From an uncultured Bacilli bacterium (lineage in GTDB: Bacteria; Bacillota_I; Bacilli_A; RF39; UBA660), in the NCBI GenBank assembly GCA_944359735.1, contig CALVTA010000024.1, positions 1 to 16,339 of the forward strand: a DNA stretch of 16,339 bases. The letters run 5' to 3'. Of the stretch, positions 1-7,606 are shown one piece after another. The stretch's first letter is position 1; each line of letters opens with the position of its first letter. Position numbers and translations under genes: made by a program. A model generated the notes under the pieces. That model was not told the origin of the DNA. It did no database searches and was given only the letters and a program-made list of their open reading frames with translations.

Positions 1-108
1 TATTTTACTATTATTTTTGATAATACTCTTCTTATAAACCAATTTTAATTTTTTACCAATAATAAAATTATTAAAAGATTCCTCGTTTTTGTAAAAATAT
101 GTAAAAAC

Positions 109-222
109 TCATTTTTTTAATTTCCTTATTTTATAGGGATTTAGAGATGGTTTGGCATAAATGTGACTCGCCCACCCGATACGACCAGAAGAAAAACTTT
201 TTTGATTATCATTTTTATTCAT
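109..222 (-). CDS. Possible 37-residue small ORF after the DUF1016 gene
   Basis: An ATG at 222 is preceded by AGAGG, eleven bases upstream and overlapping the stop codon of the DUF1016 gene, so translational coupling is possible. The product begins MNKNDNQKSFSS, has a basic tail (KIRKLKK) and matches no family I recognise. The TGA at 109-111 is followed in the same frame by open sequence running off the window edge (VFTYFYKNEESFNN and onward). It may therefore be the head of a longer broken gene rather than a true short gene. Its neighbours are degraded, which favours a remnant. Confidence 0.3.
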   Translation of the reverse strand: MNKNDNQKSFSSGRIGWASHIYAKPSLNPYKIRKLKK

Positions 223-236
223 AATTTTCACATCCT

Positions 237-1070
237 CTATTCTGTATTTTCATGTGCTAACTCATATAATTCTTTTTCATCTTTAATAATTCTTATTAAT
301 TCTTCTTTAGTTGGTAAGTAAGTTAAATATTTAGAAGCGTATACATTTTTTACATTATCTCCTAAAGTCATTTCTACAACTGCATCATCTTTATCTGCAC
401 ACAATAAAATTCCAATAGGATCATTCTCTCCTTCAATCATTTGTGTCTTTTTATAATAGTTAACATACATCTGCATTTGCCCTATATCTTGATGTGTTAA
501 TTTACCAATCTTCAAATCTATTATAACAAAGCATTTAGCTAATCTATTATAAAATATTAAATCTGGATAATAGTATTCTGCGCCTATTTTTATACGTTGT
601 TGATTAGCAACAAATGAAAATCCTCTGCCTAATTCTAACAAGAATTCTGTTAAGTGAGATAATAGAGCTCTTTCTAAATCAGTTTCTAAATAATTTTTGT
701 TTTCTTTTAAGCCAGCAAACTCGAAAATATAAGGCGTTTTTAACAATTCTTCCGGTTGCTTTTCTATTTTTCCTACTTTAGCATCCTCTAAAATTTTCCC
801 CTTATCTGGTGATATTAAATACCTATCATAAAGTTTAGTATTAATTTGCCTACTAAGTTCTCTATATCCCCAATTATATTTAATCGCTTCCCTTTCATAA
901 AATTCTCTTTCTTCTTTCCTATCCACTTTAATTAATTCTTGAAAATGAGACCAACTTAATTCAGTCAGCACTGCCGACCAAATTGGATATAGTTGATAAA
1001 ACTTTCTCATTCTCCTAAGACTAACTGGAGAAAATCCACTTCCAAATTCATTTGTTAATCGAGCAGACAA
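237..1070 (-). CDS. DUF1016 / YhcG-type PD-(D/E)XK nuclease-domain protein, N-terminally damaged
   Basis: This belongs to the DUF1016 (YhcG-like) family of predicted PD-(D/E)XK nucleases, which often sit beside restriction or mobile genes; no substrate is established for this one. Residues 1-80, counted from the TTG at 1070, carry the C-terminal part of the family's N-terminal domain (GFSPVSLRRMRKFYQLYP, then W40 and the GYRELSRQI helix). Residues 110-250 hold the nuclease fold: PYIFEFAG, the LERALLSHL helix, a PDLIFY strand with D170, and FVIIDLKIG with D185 and K187. Family-like sequence (SYGKKIVDA) continues in frame upstream of the TTG, and the TTG has no good ribosome binding site. It is therefore probably not the ancestral start. 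No ATG, GTG or other TTG lies between it and the in-frame stop at 1224-1226. The missing N-terminus is replaced by a RhuM-type fragment. The gene may be a pseudogene or a chimera. Confidence 0.75.
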   Translation of the reverse strand: MSARLTNEFGSGFSPVSLRRMRKFYQLYPIWSAVLTELSWSHFQELIKVDRKEEREFYEREAIKYNWGYRELSRQINTKLYDRYLISPDKGKILEDAKVGKIEKQPEELLKTPYIFEFAGLKENKNYLETDLERALLSHLTEFLLELGRGFSFVANQQRIKIGAEYYYPDLIFYNRLAKCFVIIDLKIGKLTHQDIGQMQMYVNYYKKTQMIEGENDPIGILLCADKDDAVVEMTLGDNVKNVYASKYLTYLPTKEELIRIIKDEKELYELAHENTE

Positions 1071-1260
1071 TGCATCTACAATTTTCTTACCATAACTTGC
1101 TTTTGTACTATTTTCAGATAGCTCGTATGTAACTTTCCTATTTCCTTCTTTCTGAACTTGTGCAATTTTTGCATAAGTTGAACTTTTACTTAATTCATCA
1201 TCTTTATATATCAGATATATGTTTTATAATTCCAGATCGATTAATTTTAAAAAATCAGGC
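1071..1260 (-). pseudogene. RhuM-type gene fragment fused in frame to the DUF1016 gene
   Basis: Reading on from the DUF1016 frame, 1128-1223 encodes YKDDELSKSSTYAKIAQVQ followed by KEGNRKVTYEL. This matches the N-terminal domain of RhuM-type proteins, where HI.NIY.DDEL is followed by CAKIAQVQ-like sequence. Further upstream the match continues in a different frame (INRSGIIKHISDI, about 1213-1250), so the reading frame is broken near 1215, as if a TA or AT dinucleotide were lost. Downstream, from about 1125, the sequence changes to DUF1016-type ENSTKASYGKKIVDA. I see a deletion or recombination junction near 1120-1130. I infer that no functional product is made unless an unusual start is used. 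Confidence 0.6.
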
Positions 1261-1297
1261 TAATATTTTTTACCAAATACTAAAAAGTTGGTAAACA

Positions 1298-1441
1298 CTA
1301 AACTTTCGGTCTTCTTCCACCAGAAATTATATCGGAAATTCCGACGAAAGTTTCTGCCCTAAGTTCACCTTCTTTTAAAATATTATTTATATGGACTGTG
1401 ATTGTACTTCTAACAGAATTTGTGCAACAAATTGTCGCATA
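1298..1441 (-). pseudogene. Second RhuM-type N-terminal fragment
   Basis: The minus-strand frame ending at the TAG at 1298-1300 encodes NSVRSTITVHINNILKEGEL, then RAETFVGISDII and SGGRRPKV. This is the same domain layout as the fragment at 1071-1260: a helix-turn-helix-like segment, then HI..I.K.GEL, then a basic strand. It stops exactly where a RhuM protein would continue into its YNLD..I.VGYR core. There is no start codon in frame after the TGA that precedes it. The two fragments align to each other and sit in tandem, so they are likely remains of two related genes. The stretch 1442-1517 shows nothing else recognisable. Confidence 0.5.
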
Positions 1442-1517
1442 ACATCATCATCTTATATTACTAATATATAATGTCTCACTTTTTTATCAATTACCTAAAA
1501 CTTGTAAAAACTAAATT

Positions 1518-4500
1518 TTATAATTTAATATTTTGACTAAATTCCATAGATTTTAGATACTCTTTTAGTGCCTGGACTGTCTTTTGATAACCAGCTTCAC
1601 TCATATTATTTGATACAAAATTATCATGAGAATATTGGCCTTTTTTTTCAGCTAAATGGTTATCACCAAAATCCCATATTTGATAACTAGATTGAAATTC
1701 AGAAAAGCTTTTTTTAAAAGAGGCATCAACAAAACTTCTAGCAGCATCAATAAATGATCCTCCATTTTGAAGAATCCAATTTTCAATTCCAACTCCACCT
1801 AAACCACCTTGAGGAATTTCACCGCGATTAGGTTTATATGCTTCTGCCTTTTTTAAAACTTGTTTAGCAAGTAAAATATTTGCTACAACATATTTATATT
1901 TGTCTGGATCAATTTTTTTAATAGTAGAAAGTCTATCTTGTAATGCCATATCAGTTGAATAAGAAACCTTATCTGTTTTTTCAGTAAATGTTATATCTAT
2001 ATCGACACTAATTTCATCATCAATTTGAACACTCTTTAACCTAAAATCTCCTGTTCTTGTTAATTCAGAAGAGTTTTCTTTACCTAAATTCTTTAATATT
2101 GTTTGCTTTAATTTACTTAATTTAGAAGAATCTGATAATATTCTTCTATCTAATCTCATCATAAAGTCAAAATCTCCATCATCAGGTCTATTTGTTCCCC
2201 TTCCTGTAGAACCAGTATCTATTAATTCAACAAATCCTTCTGTTAAATCCCCATCAATATTTGTTTTTAGATGTAGTCCTAACTCATCAAGAGATTTCTT
2301 TATAATTTCATTAATTTTTGTTCTTTTTACTTGTACTTCATAATTATTTTGTTCTATTTGTTCTTTAAAATATTCAGTTTCTTCAGTTACTAAATTTTCA
2401 GAAAACAAATAGTTTTCTTCACCATAATATGATAAACCACTCATTTTTTCTCTCAAATTATCATAATCATTTGGTGTAAATATGATTTTTCCTTCTTTAT
2501 TTGCAATTGGAATATAAAAACCATTCATCGCGATTTCAAGACCAACTCTAGGATCATAGTTTTCCATAACAATATAGTTTATTTCACTTGAGGCAAAACC
2601 TGTTCTTATACCATAATGTCCTTGTCCTAGAATACCAGTATAAAACACTTCCATTTTAGACATATCTCTTTTTGCATCAAAGGTTTCACTATTATTTCTA
2701 GTAGTCATAAATCTATCATCGTTTTTTAACACAAACCATATCGGTCCATAACTAGAGGCAGCTGTTGCTTCTATTTTATCTCTTATTGTTCCTCCAGAAC
2801 TCATAATCCTTGATACATCAGTATCTAACGGAGTTGCATCGCTACCTGCGCTTGAACCTAAAAATTCTGTTGAAACACTACCATTTTGCAAAATATTTCT
2901 TAAATAAGTAATATCACCAATTCCTTTAATAAAATCGCCTTCTTCTAATATCATTTCTGTATTAGAAGTATTTCTATTCCTTAAATCAGCCGTTTGAACT
3001 TTTTTTCTTATATATTCCTTTGCTTGTTCTAATGTATCAATACCTGCGAAACCGCAAAACATTCTAATAACTCTATCTCCTAAATTATAATCTAATGTGC
3101 CATCTGGAGATAATTTCTTTGACAATTCAAGTATATCTGTCAAAACATTTTCAGTAGATGTAAATGTTTCATTTTCTTCCTTTGCTTTCATAGTATTATT
3201 GTATAAAGTTGACAAATGTCTACTGAAAGTAATCAGTTCTTTTTGCACTGTTTCACTAAGTGTATTGTATTGAAATTGGCCTGACTTTATACTTTCATAT
3301 AAATTTGAGCCAATTTCTATATTTCTTAAATATGAATTTACAGATCTATTATTTGAACCAAAGGATGCTTTTATTAAATCCGAAAATACAACTATTTTTC
3401 TGTTTGTAGTTGATAATCTTTTTAACACAGGTGAAATCATAGAACTATCAAAATTGAATCCTTGAAAATTTGGATGTAATATCTCAAAACAAGAATATAC
3501 TTTTCCAATGGTTGGAATATTATTTCTAATGAAGATATCTTCAATTTTACTTAAATTTTCTAAAGGATTAGTTGATTTTAATATTTGAGTTGCCAACTCT
3601 TTTCTAAATGTAAATATTTCACTTGAATTAGATAAAGAAAGTCTTGATAATACTTCTGATACATATTCTATTTTTTCTATTTCAATGTTATTTACAAATT
3701 CCATAACATATTCTTTGAAAGCATTTTGTAATTTATAATCATTTATAGTTTCATATAGAGATATAATCTTAAAAACATCCATGTATGAAATGGTATTACT
3801 AACCCTAAATAAATCAACAATCCAGCTTGAATTAGAATAACTTAATATTTCTAATAACTCCTCAAACAAATCTTTAATATTCTTGTTTTTAATATTAGCA
3901 ATGTATTTCTCATTAGTTTCATAATTTTTTAAGTTATTTAACATATATTCAAATTCTTCTATATTTTGTATGTTAAAGTCTTCTAGGTGTTTAGTTATAT
4001 ATTGCTTAAAGGCACGTTGGAGATTTAATTCATGTATTTTTGAATATGTTGAAATAACTTTTAATCTATTAAAATTTGCTATTTTTAAATTATCTGAATT
4101 ATTAAACAAGGGAATCATCCAAGACATATTTTCAGAAACTCCACAAACAATATTGGTATTTTCAAATATCTCTAATAACTCTGGATTTGTATTAAAATCA
4201 TTCAAGGCAAATTCTCTATTATAAAATTTATTACGAATATCTTGGGGGATATTTTTACTTAAAAATAATGTTGGATTATTAGTTTTAAAATGACTTGGAA
4301 TACTTTCATCATATTTTATTTTTCCATCAATAATAGTTTGTAAAATTACTTTATCTAATTCGTTTAATAAACCATTTTGTGAAAAGTTAGGATTGTATTT
4401 GAAGTTTTGTAATTTGTTGACTTCAAAAACTGATTCAATATATTTTTCATATAGAAGCATTACATCAAAACCTTTTTCCAAACCAAATGTCTGTTTAATG

Positions 4501-6398
4501 GCGCTGACTAAATTAATTTGACCATATCTATGTTCTGCACTCATAACGCTAACTGGCATAAATTTAAACAAAATTTCCAAATCAACATCTTTTAAAAATT
4601 TCCTATAAGATTGATTTGATAAAATAAATTCAGAGTTAATTGTTCTATTATAAAAGGATTCTTGTAATTCTTGAGGTGCATCACTACTTAAAAACATTGC
4701 TGAGTAATTTTCTATTAAATTTTTAGGAATATTTTTAGGATAGATTAATCTTTTCTCGATAATAAGCTTTTTAAATGATTCATCTATTTTTTTTTGAATT
4801 TGACTAAAGTCATCCGTCATTGAAAATTTTATTTCATACTGATAATTTTCTGCCATTCTTCTACCAAAAACAATATCAAGTATATCACTATATTCAATAA
4901 TAAAATTCATAATACCATTAAAATTTGTCTTTCTACCAAGAAATTTATAAAAATTTTCATAGTCATATGAAGTATTACTACCTTTAACTTGAATTTCTAT
5001 TGTTTTAAAACATGAACTTAAATCTTTGCCATTTAAATATTCAATATATTCTGGGTGTTCTACTAGTAATCTTGGTGTAATTGATTTTGTGTAAAATAGT
5101 TTTTGTAATTCTTCTGGAGCTTGTTCAGATATAAACAATTCTGAATTTCTAACTCTAAATTCTCCAGTCATACTTCTATAATCTGGAGCTTTATCACGAT
5201 AATTCCAATTACTTGGACCATAGATTATCATTCTTTTCATAGCTTCATAAAATTCATCTTTAGTATATGGTCTATCAATATAGCTTCCATTTTCATCATA
5301 ATTTTTCTTTGTGTAAATTGTTCTATTTGGATTATGTTCATTTCTACCATAATGTAAGTACATGTCAAACATTAATTTTAACATTTCACAATTGTTTTTT
5401 GAAAAGAAATGTCCACATTCATTATCAAATTCAACAACATTTTTTAATCCATATATACCTATAAAAGACAATACATGATAATTAAGTAAGGCTGTAAAAG
5501 GTATAGACATATTGAATATATAATCTTTAGGCAATGTTTCTAATTCTTTCATTATAGATGTAGGAATATTACCATAATTAAATAGTTTTAAATAATCTTC
5601 TATTGATGAATATTTAAAAATTTCTTTATATTCATTATCAGTTAACGGTATAGGTGGTCTATAATCACCATATTTTCTATGGGTATTGCTTAATATATCA
5701 TCTGTAAAATATTTAATATATTCTTGTTTTTCTTCTTCATTTTTTAAAGCTGTAATTTCATTAATAAATGTGTAAATATCGTTATTATCAATTATTAATG
5801 GTGCTAAAATTCCATAACTAGTCATAAATTGTTTTAAATCACTATCTGTAATATGATTTTTATTCGCATCATCATTTAGTAAACAATAGCTTAAATCTTT
5901 ATCTTTAAACAAATCCCAATTATGAACAATTTCTTTTAGACTAACTTTACCGTCATTAAAACTATTTATTAAATATCTAAAATTCTTATTTTCATTTTGT
6001 GAAATATCAAATAACCTATCTGAATATTTTTCTCTCATTTTTGGTGAATAATCGCGTGGTTTTATTTGATTTTTTACTAATTCATACAAAGAAGTATTAA
6101 TATCTTCAGTAGACGGATCAATGGTCATTAATAAATTTCTAAAATTAATATAATCATTATTATAATATACTATCTTATTAATTAATTCCCAATCCAATTC
6201 TTTACACTTATCAATGCCAAACTTTTCAACTATTCTTCTATCAGATTCTGTCATACACGAAACTGGTATCTTATCATCTAATTTATATTCAATAAATTCA
6301 TTAAAAGAAAGAGTGCAATTATAAACTTTATTTAATATATATTTAGGAACCCTTAATTTTTTTCCAAATATTTGACTTCTTTGATACTTATAATCCAT
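1518..6398 (-). CDS. Giant 1626-residue protein: helical repeats, ART-like middle domain, C-terminal CCA-enzyme-like nucleotidyltransferase
   Basis: I do not recognise a named family for the whole protein. There is no signal peptide or membrane segment, so it is probably cytoplasmic. Residues 1-760 are helical and contain a repeat of the form (L/M)F(I/L)S..AP..L...FY with starts near 421, 568 and 711 and a degenerate copy near 135-175. Residues 770-935 hold a second repeat pair (LQ.AFK.Y near 794 and 891). A dense block at 962-1045 includes PTIGKVYSCFEILHP. Residues 1150-1330 form a distinct domain (GDFIKGIGDITYLRNIL, FLGSSAGSDATPLDTDVS, H1261-Y-G-I-R1265) that weakly recalls ADP-ribosyltransferases. 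Residues 1380-1626 are a Pol-beta-type nucleotidyltransferase: G1396-S1397, D1409 and D1411, third carboxylate at D1466/D1468, then a GGLGGVGIEN segment as in archaeal CCA-adding enzymes. The ATG has AGGTG seven bases upstream. Neighbours are decayed RhuM and DUF1016 genes, so an accessory or conflict role is an inference. Confidence 0.85.
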   Translation of the reverse strand: MDYKYQRSQIFGKKLRVPKYILNKVYNCTLSFNEFIEYKLDDKIPVSCMTESDRRIVEKFGIDKCKELDWELINKIVYYNNDYINFRNLLMTIDPSTEDINTSLYELVKNQIKPRDYSPKMREKYSDRLFDISQNENKNFRYLINSFNDGKVSLKEIVHNWDLFKDKDLSYCLLNDDANKNHITDSDLKQFMTSYGILAPLIIDNNDIYTFINEITALKNEEEKQEYIKYFTDDILSNTHRKYGDYRPPIPLTDNEYKEIFKYSSIEDYLKLFNYGNIPTSIMKELETLPKDYIFNMSIPFTALLNYHVLSFIGIYGLKNVVEFDNECGHFFSKNNCEMLKLMFDMYLHYGRNEHNPNRTIYTKKNYDENGSYIDRPYTKDEFYEAMKRMIIYGPSNWNYRDKAPDYRSMTGEFRVRNSELFISEQAPEELQKLFYTKSITPRLLVEHPEYIEYLNGKDLSSCFKTIEIQVKGSNTSYDYENFYKFLGRKTNFNGIMNFIIEYSDILDIVFGRRMAENYQYEIKFSMTDDFSQIQKKIDESFKKLIIEKRLIYPKNIPKNLIENYSAMFLSSDAPQELQESFYNRTINSEFILSNQSYRKFLKDVDLEILFKFMPVSVMSAEHRYGQINLVSAIKQTFGLEKGFDVMLLYEKYIESVFEVNKLQNFKYNPNFSQNGLLNELDKVILQTIIDGKIKYDESIPSHFKTNNPTLFLSKNIPQDIRNKFYNREFALNDFNTNPELLEIFENTNIVCGVSENMSWMIPLFNNSDNLKIANFNRLKVISTYSKIHELNLQRAFKQYITKHLEDFNIQNIEEFEYMLNNLKNYETNEKYIANIKNKNIKDLFEELLEILSYSNSSWIVDLFRVSNTISYMDVFKIISLYETINDYKLQNAFKEYVMEFVNNIEIEKIEYVSEVLSRLSLSNSSEIFTFRKELATQILKSTNPLENLSKIEDIFIRNNIPTIGKVYSCFEILHPNFQGFNFDSSMISPVLKRLSTTNRKIVVFSDLIKASFGSNNRSVNSYLRNIEIGSNLYESIKSGQFQYNTLSETVQKELITFSRHLSTLYNNTMKAKEENETFTSTENVLTDILELSKKLSPDGTLDYNLGDRVIRMFCGFAGIDTLEQAKEYIRKKVQTADLRNRNTSNTEMILEEGDFIKGIGDITYLRNILQNGSVSTEFLGSSAGSDATPLDTDVSRIMSSGGTIRDKIEATAASSYGPIWFVLKNDDRFMTTRNNSETFDAKRDMSKMEVFYTGILGQGHYGIRTGFASSEINYIVMENYDPRVGLEIAMNGFYIPIANKEGKIIFTPNDYDNLREKMSGLSYYGEENYLFSENLVTEETEYFKEQIEQNNYEVQVKRTKINEIIKKSLDELGLHLKTNIDGDLTEGFVELIDTGSTGRGTNRPDDGDFDFMMRLDRRILSDSSKLSKLKQTILKNLGKENSSELTRTGDFRLKSVQIDDEISVDIDITFTEKTDKVSYSTDMALQDRLSTIKKIDPDKYKYVVANILLAKQVLKKAEAYKPNRGEIPQGGLGGVGIENWILQNGGSFIDAARSFVDASFKKSFSEFQSSYQIWDFGDNHLAEKKGQYSHDNFVSNNMSEAGYQKTVQALKEYLKSMEFSQNIKL

Positions 6399-6470
6399 CT
6401 ACTATCACCTACAATATCATTTTACCACATTTTCACTTGATTTTAGTATTGACTTCTTCTTTTTATAATA

Positions 6471-6498
6471 GTTGATAACTACTAGCATAATTATCAAC
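6471..6498. repeat. Inverted repeat upstream of the giant gene
   Basis: GTTGATAA at 6471-6478 is the exact inverse of TTATCAAC at 6491-6498, with a 12-base spacer. It lies about 75-100 bases upstream of the giant gene's start and could be an operator or an RNA hairpin. No convincing sigma-A promoter with normal spacing was found here. The surrounding stretch 6399-6553 otherwise contains only a 24-codon ORF (6463-6537, starting MEMQTKLQ) without a ribosome binding site, which I do not call as a gene. Confidence 0.4.
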
Positions 6499-6553
6499 TT
6501 CATTAGATATTATTTGTAGTTTTGTCTGCATTTCCATTATTTTTTAGTTGATT

Positions 6554-6993
6554 TCATTTTAGATTGCTATCATATTTCATATAATATCTAGTTTCTGTTT
6601 TTTGAATAATTGAAAAATCCAATTTTTCATACAAAGAAATAGCTTTGGTATTTAATTTATATACCCATAAATATATAATATCATTATCTTTTATTATATT
6701 TCTAATAATATTACTGCCAATGCTTTTATTTCTATACTCTTTTTCTAAATATATATCATCTAATAATTTTCCATCATTTTTGTTAGTTAGCAATAAACAT
6801 CCAACTATATTTCCATCAACTACTATATTTAGATAATTATCAATTTCATTTTTGACATTTATTATTATGTAATCATTTATTTTTTTATTTCTTCTTCTGA
6901 CAAATTTTCAGCATATTTAAAAATATTTTTCTTTTTATATTCAATTAACTTTTCTACATCATTATTAGAAGATTTAACTAAAGTATAATTCAA
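6554..6993 (-). pseudogene. GNAT-family N-acetyltransferase, split by a single-base frameshift
   Basis: GNAT enzymes transfer an acetyl group from acetyl-CoA to an amine; the acceptor here is unknown. The natural start is a TTG at 6991-6993, eight bases after AAGAGG. It encodes MNYTLVKSSNNDVEKLIEYK and more, ending at a TAA (6877-6879) after 38 residues. One frame over, the protein continues as INDYIIINVKNEIDNYLNI, VVDGNIVGCLLL, then the acetyl-CoA-binding segment YLEKEYRNKSIGSNIIRNII and the C-terminal ISLYEKLDF motif. The two halves join perfectly if one A is added to the A7 run (plus-strand T at 6880-6886), giving a normal 146-residue GNAT. The 79-residue ORF at 6554-6793 is only the back half. 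The break may be a mutation, a phase-variable tract or a sequencing error. It lies 30 bases after signal peptidase I, probably in the same transcript. Confidence 0.8.
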
Positions 6994-7022
6994 ATTGTTC
7001 GCCTCTTTCTTTATAAAGGATC

Positions 7023-7529
7023 TTAATTAGTTCTACCTATTCTACTAAAAGGCAAAATAATTAAACTAGTTTTACCAAGTAATTGTTCTTCTCTGATAAA
7101 GCCTAGCTCTCTACTATCAAGAGAATTTTCTCTATTATCTCCTAAAACCAAATAACAATTATCTGGAATAGTAGTACTACCCAATTCTTCTATATTAAAA
7201 TTATTTGTTTTACCATGTTCAAAATCTTCATCTACTTTTTTTTCGTCTATATATAAAATGTTATCTTTATATTCTATATGTTCTCCGGGAAGTCCTATAA
7301 CTCTTTTAATTAAATATTCATCTGGCATATTTACAACTACAATATCAAATCTTTTAGGTTTATTAAAGTAATATGCTGTCTTATTTAGTATCATGATATC
7401 TCCTTCTTCTAGAGTTGGATACATAGACTCTCCATTTACTTTAATAGGGGTTATAACAAAAGCTTTTATAAATAAAACAACAATAATAATTATTATATAT
7501 GGTAATAATGTTTTTATCTTTTCTTTCAT
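7023..7529 (-). CDS. lepB: Signal peptidase I
   Basis: Type I signal peptidase (family S26) removes signal peptides from exported proteins at the outer face of the membrane. The 168-residue protein has one N-terminal membrane helix (residues about 8-27), the catalytic serine in GESMYPTL (S35), the catalytic lysine in YLIKRVIGLPGE (K75) and the conserved GDNRENSLDSR box (130-140). Its length and single anchor fit the short Gram-positive SipS/SipT type. The start ATG is preceded by AAAGGA six bases upstream. A TATAAT lies at 7553-7558 between it and the rplS terminator, so it may have its own promoter. The GNAT gene follows closely. It lacks the features of the SipW (ER-type) peptidase. Confidence 0.95.
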   Translation of the reverse strand: MKEKIKTLLPYIIIIIVVLFIKAFVITPIKVNGESMYPTLEEGDIMILNKTAYYFNKPKRFDIVVVNMPDEYLIKRVIGLPGEHIEYKDNILYIDEKKVDEDFEHGKTNNFNIEELGSTTIPDNCYLVLGDNRENSLDSRELGFIREEQLLGKTSLIILPFSRIGRTN

Positions 7530-7552
7530 ATTAAATCCTTTCCACAGAATCT

Positions 7553-7558
7553 ATTATA
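7553..7558 (-). promoter_or_regulatory. Probable -10 box for lepB
   Basis: TATAAT on the minus strand lies 24 bases upstream of the lepB start and just after the rplS terminator. The region where a -35 box would sit reads TTTTAA, so the promoter is weak or relies on the -10 box. Confidence 0.4.
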
Positions 7559-7574
7559 ACTCTAATTTAATAAC

Positions 7575-7606
7575 ATTAAAAGAAAAAGAGAACTATTGTC
7601 CTCTTT
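7575..7606 (-). terminator. Rho-independent terminator of rplS
   Basis: Minus-strand AAAGAGGAC (7606-7598) pairs with GTTCTCTTT (7593-7585) around an AATA loop: nine pairs with one G-U. It is followed by TTCTTTT. The stem overlaps the last codons and the TAG of rplS. Confidence 0.75.

Noticed and set aside
1440..1475. AT-rich palindrome TATATTA/TAATATA after the giant gene as its terminator
   Set aside because: It has no GC stem and no following T run on the minus strand, so it is not supported as a terminator.
3970..4224. Plus-strand ORF of 84 residues inside the giant gene
   Set aside because: It is opposite to a continuous coding frame with motifs and repeats, lacks a ribosome binding site and has low-complexity composition typical of an antisense shadow. 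The same applies to the plus-strand frames at 5267, 6645, 7393, 7788, 11856 and 13880.
6449..6469. Plus-strand TTGACT and TATAAT as a promoter
   Set aside because: The boxes are only nine bases apart, far too close for sigma-A, and no plus-strand gene follows.
6463..6537. 24-codon ORF beginning MEMQTKLQIIS
   Set aside because: It has no ribosome binding site, overlaps the inverted repeat and shows no recognisable similarity; most likely chance or a remnant.
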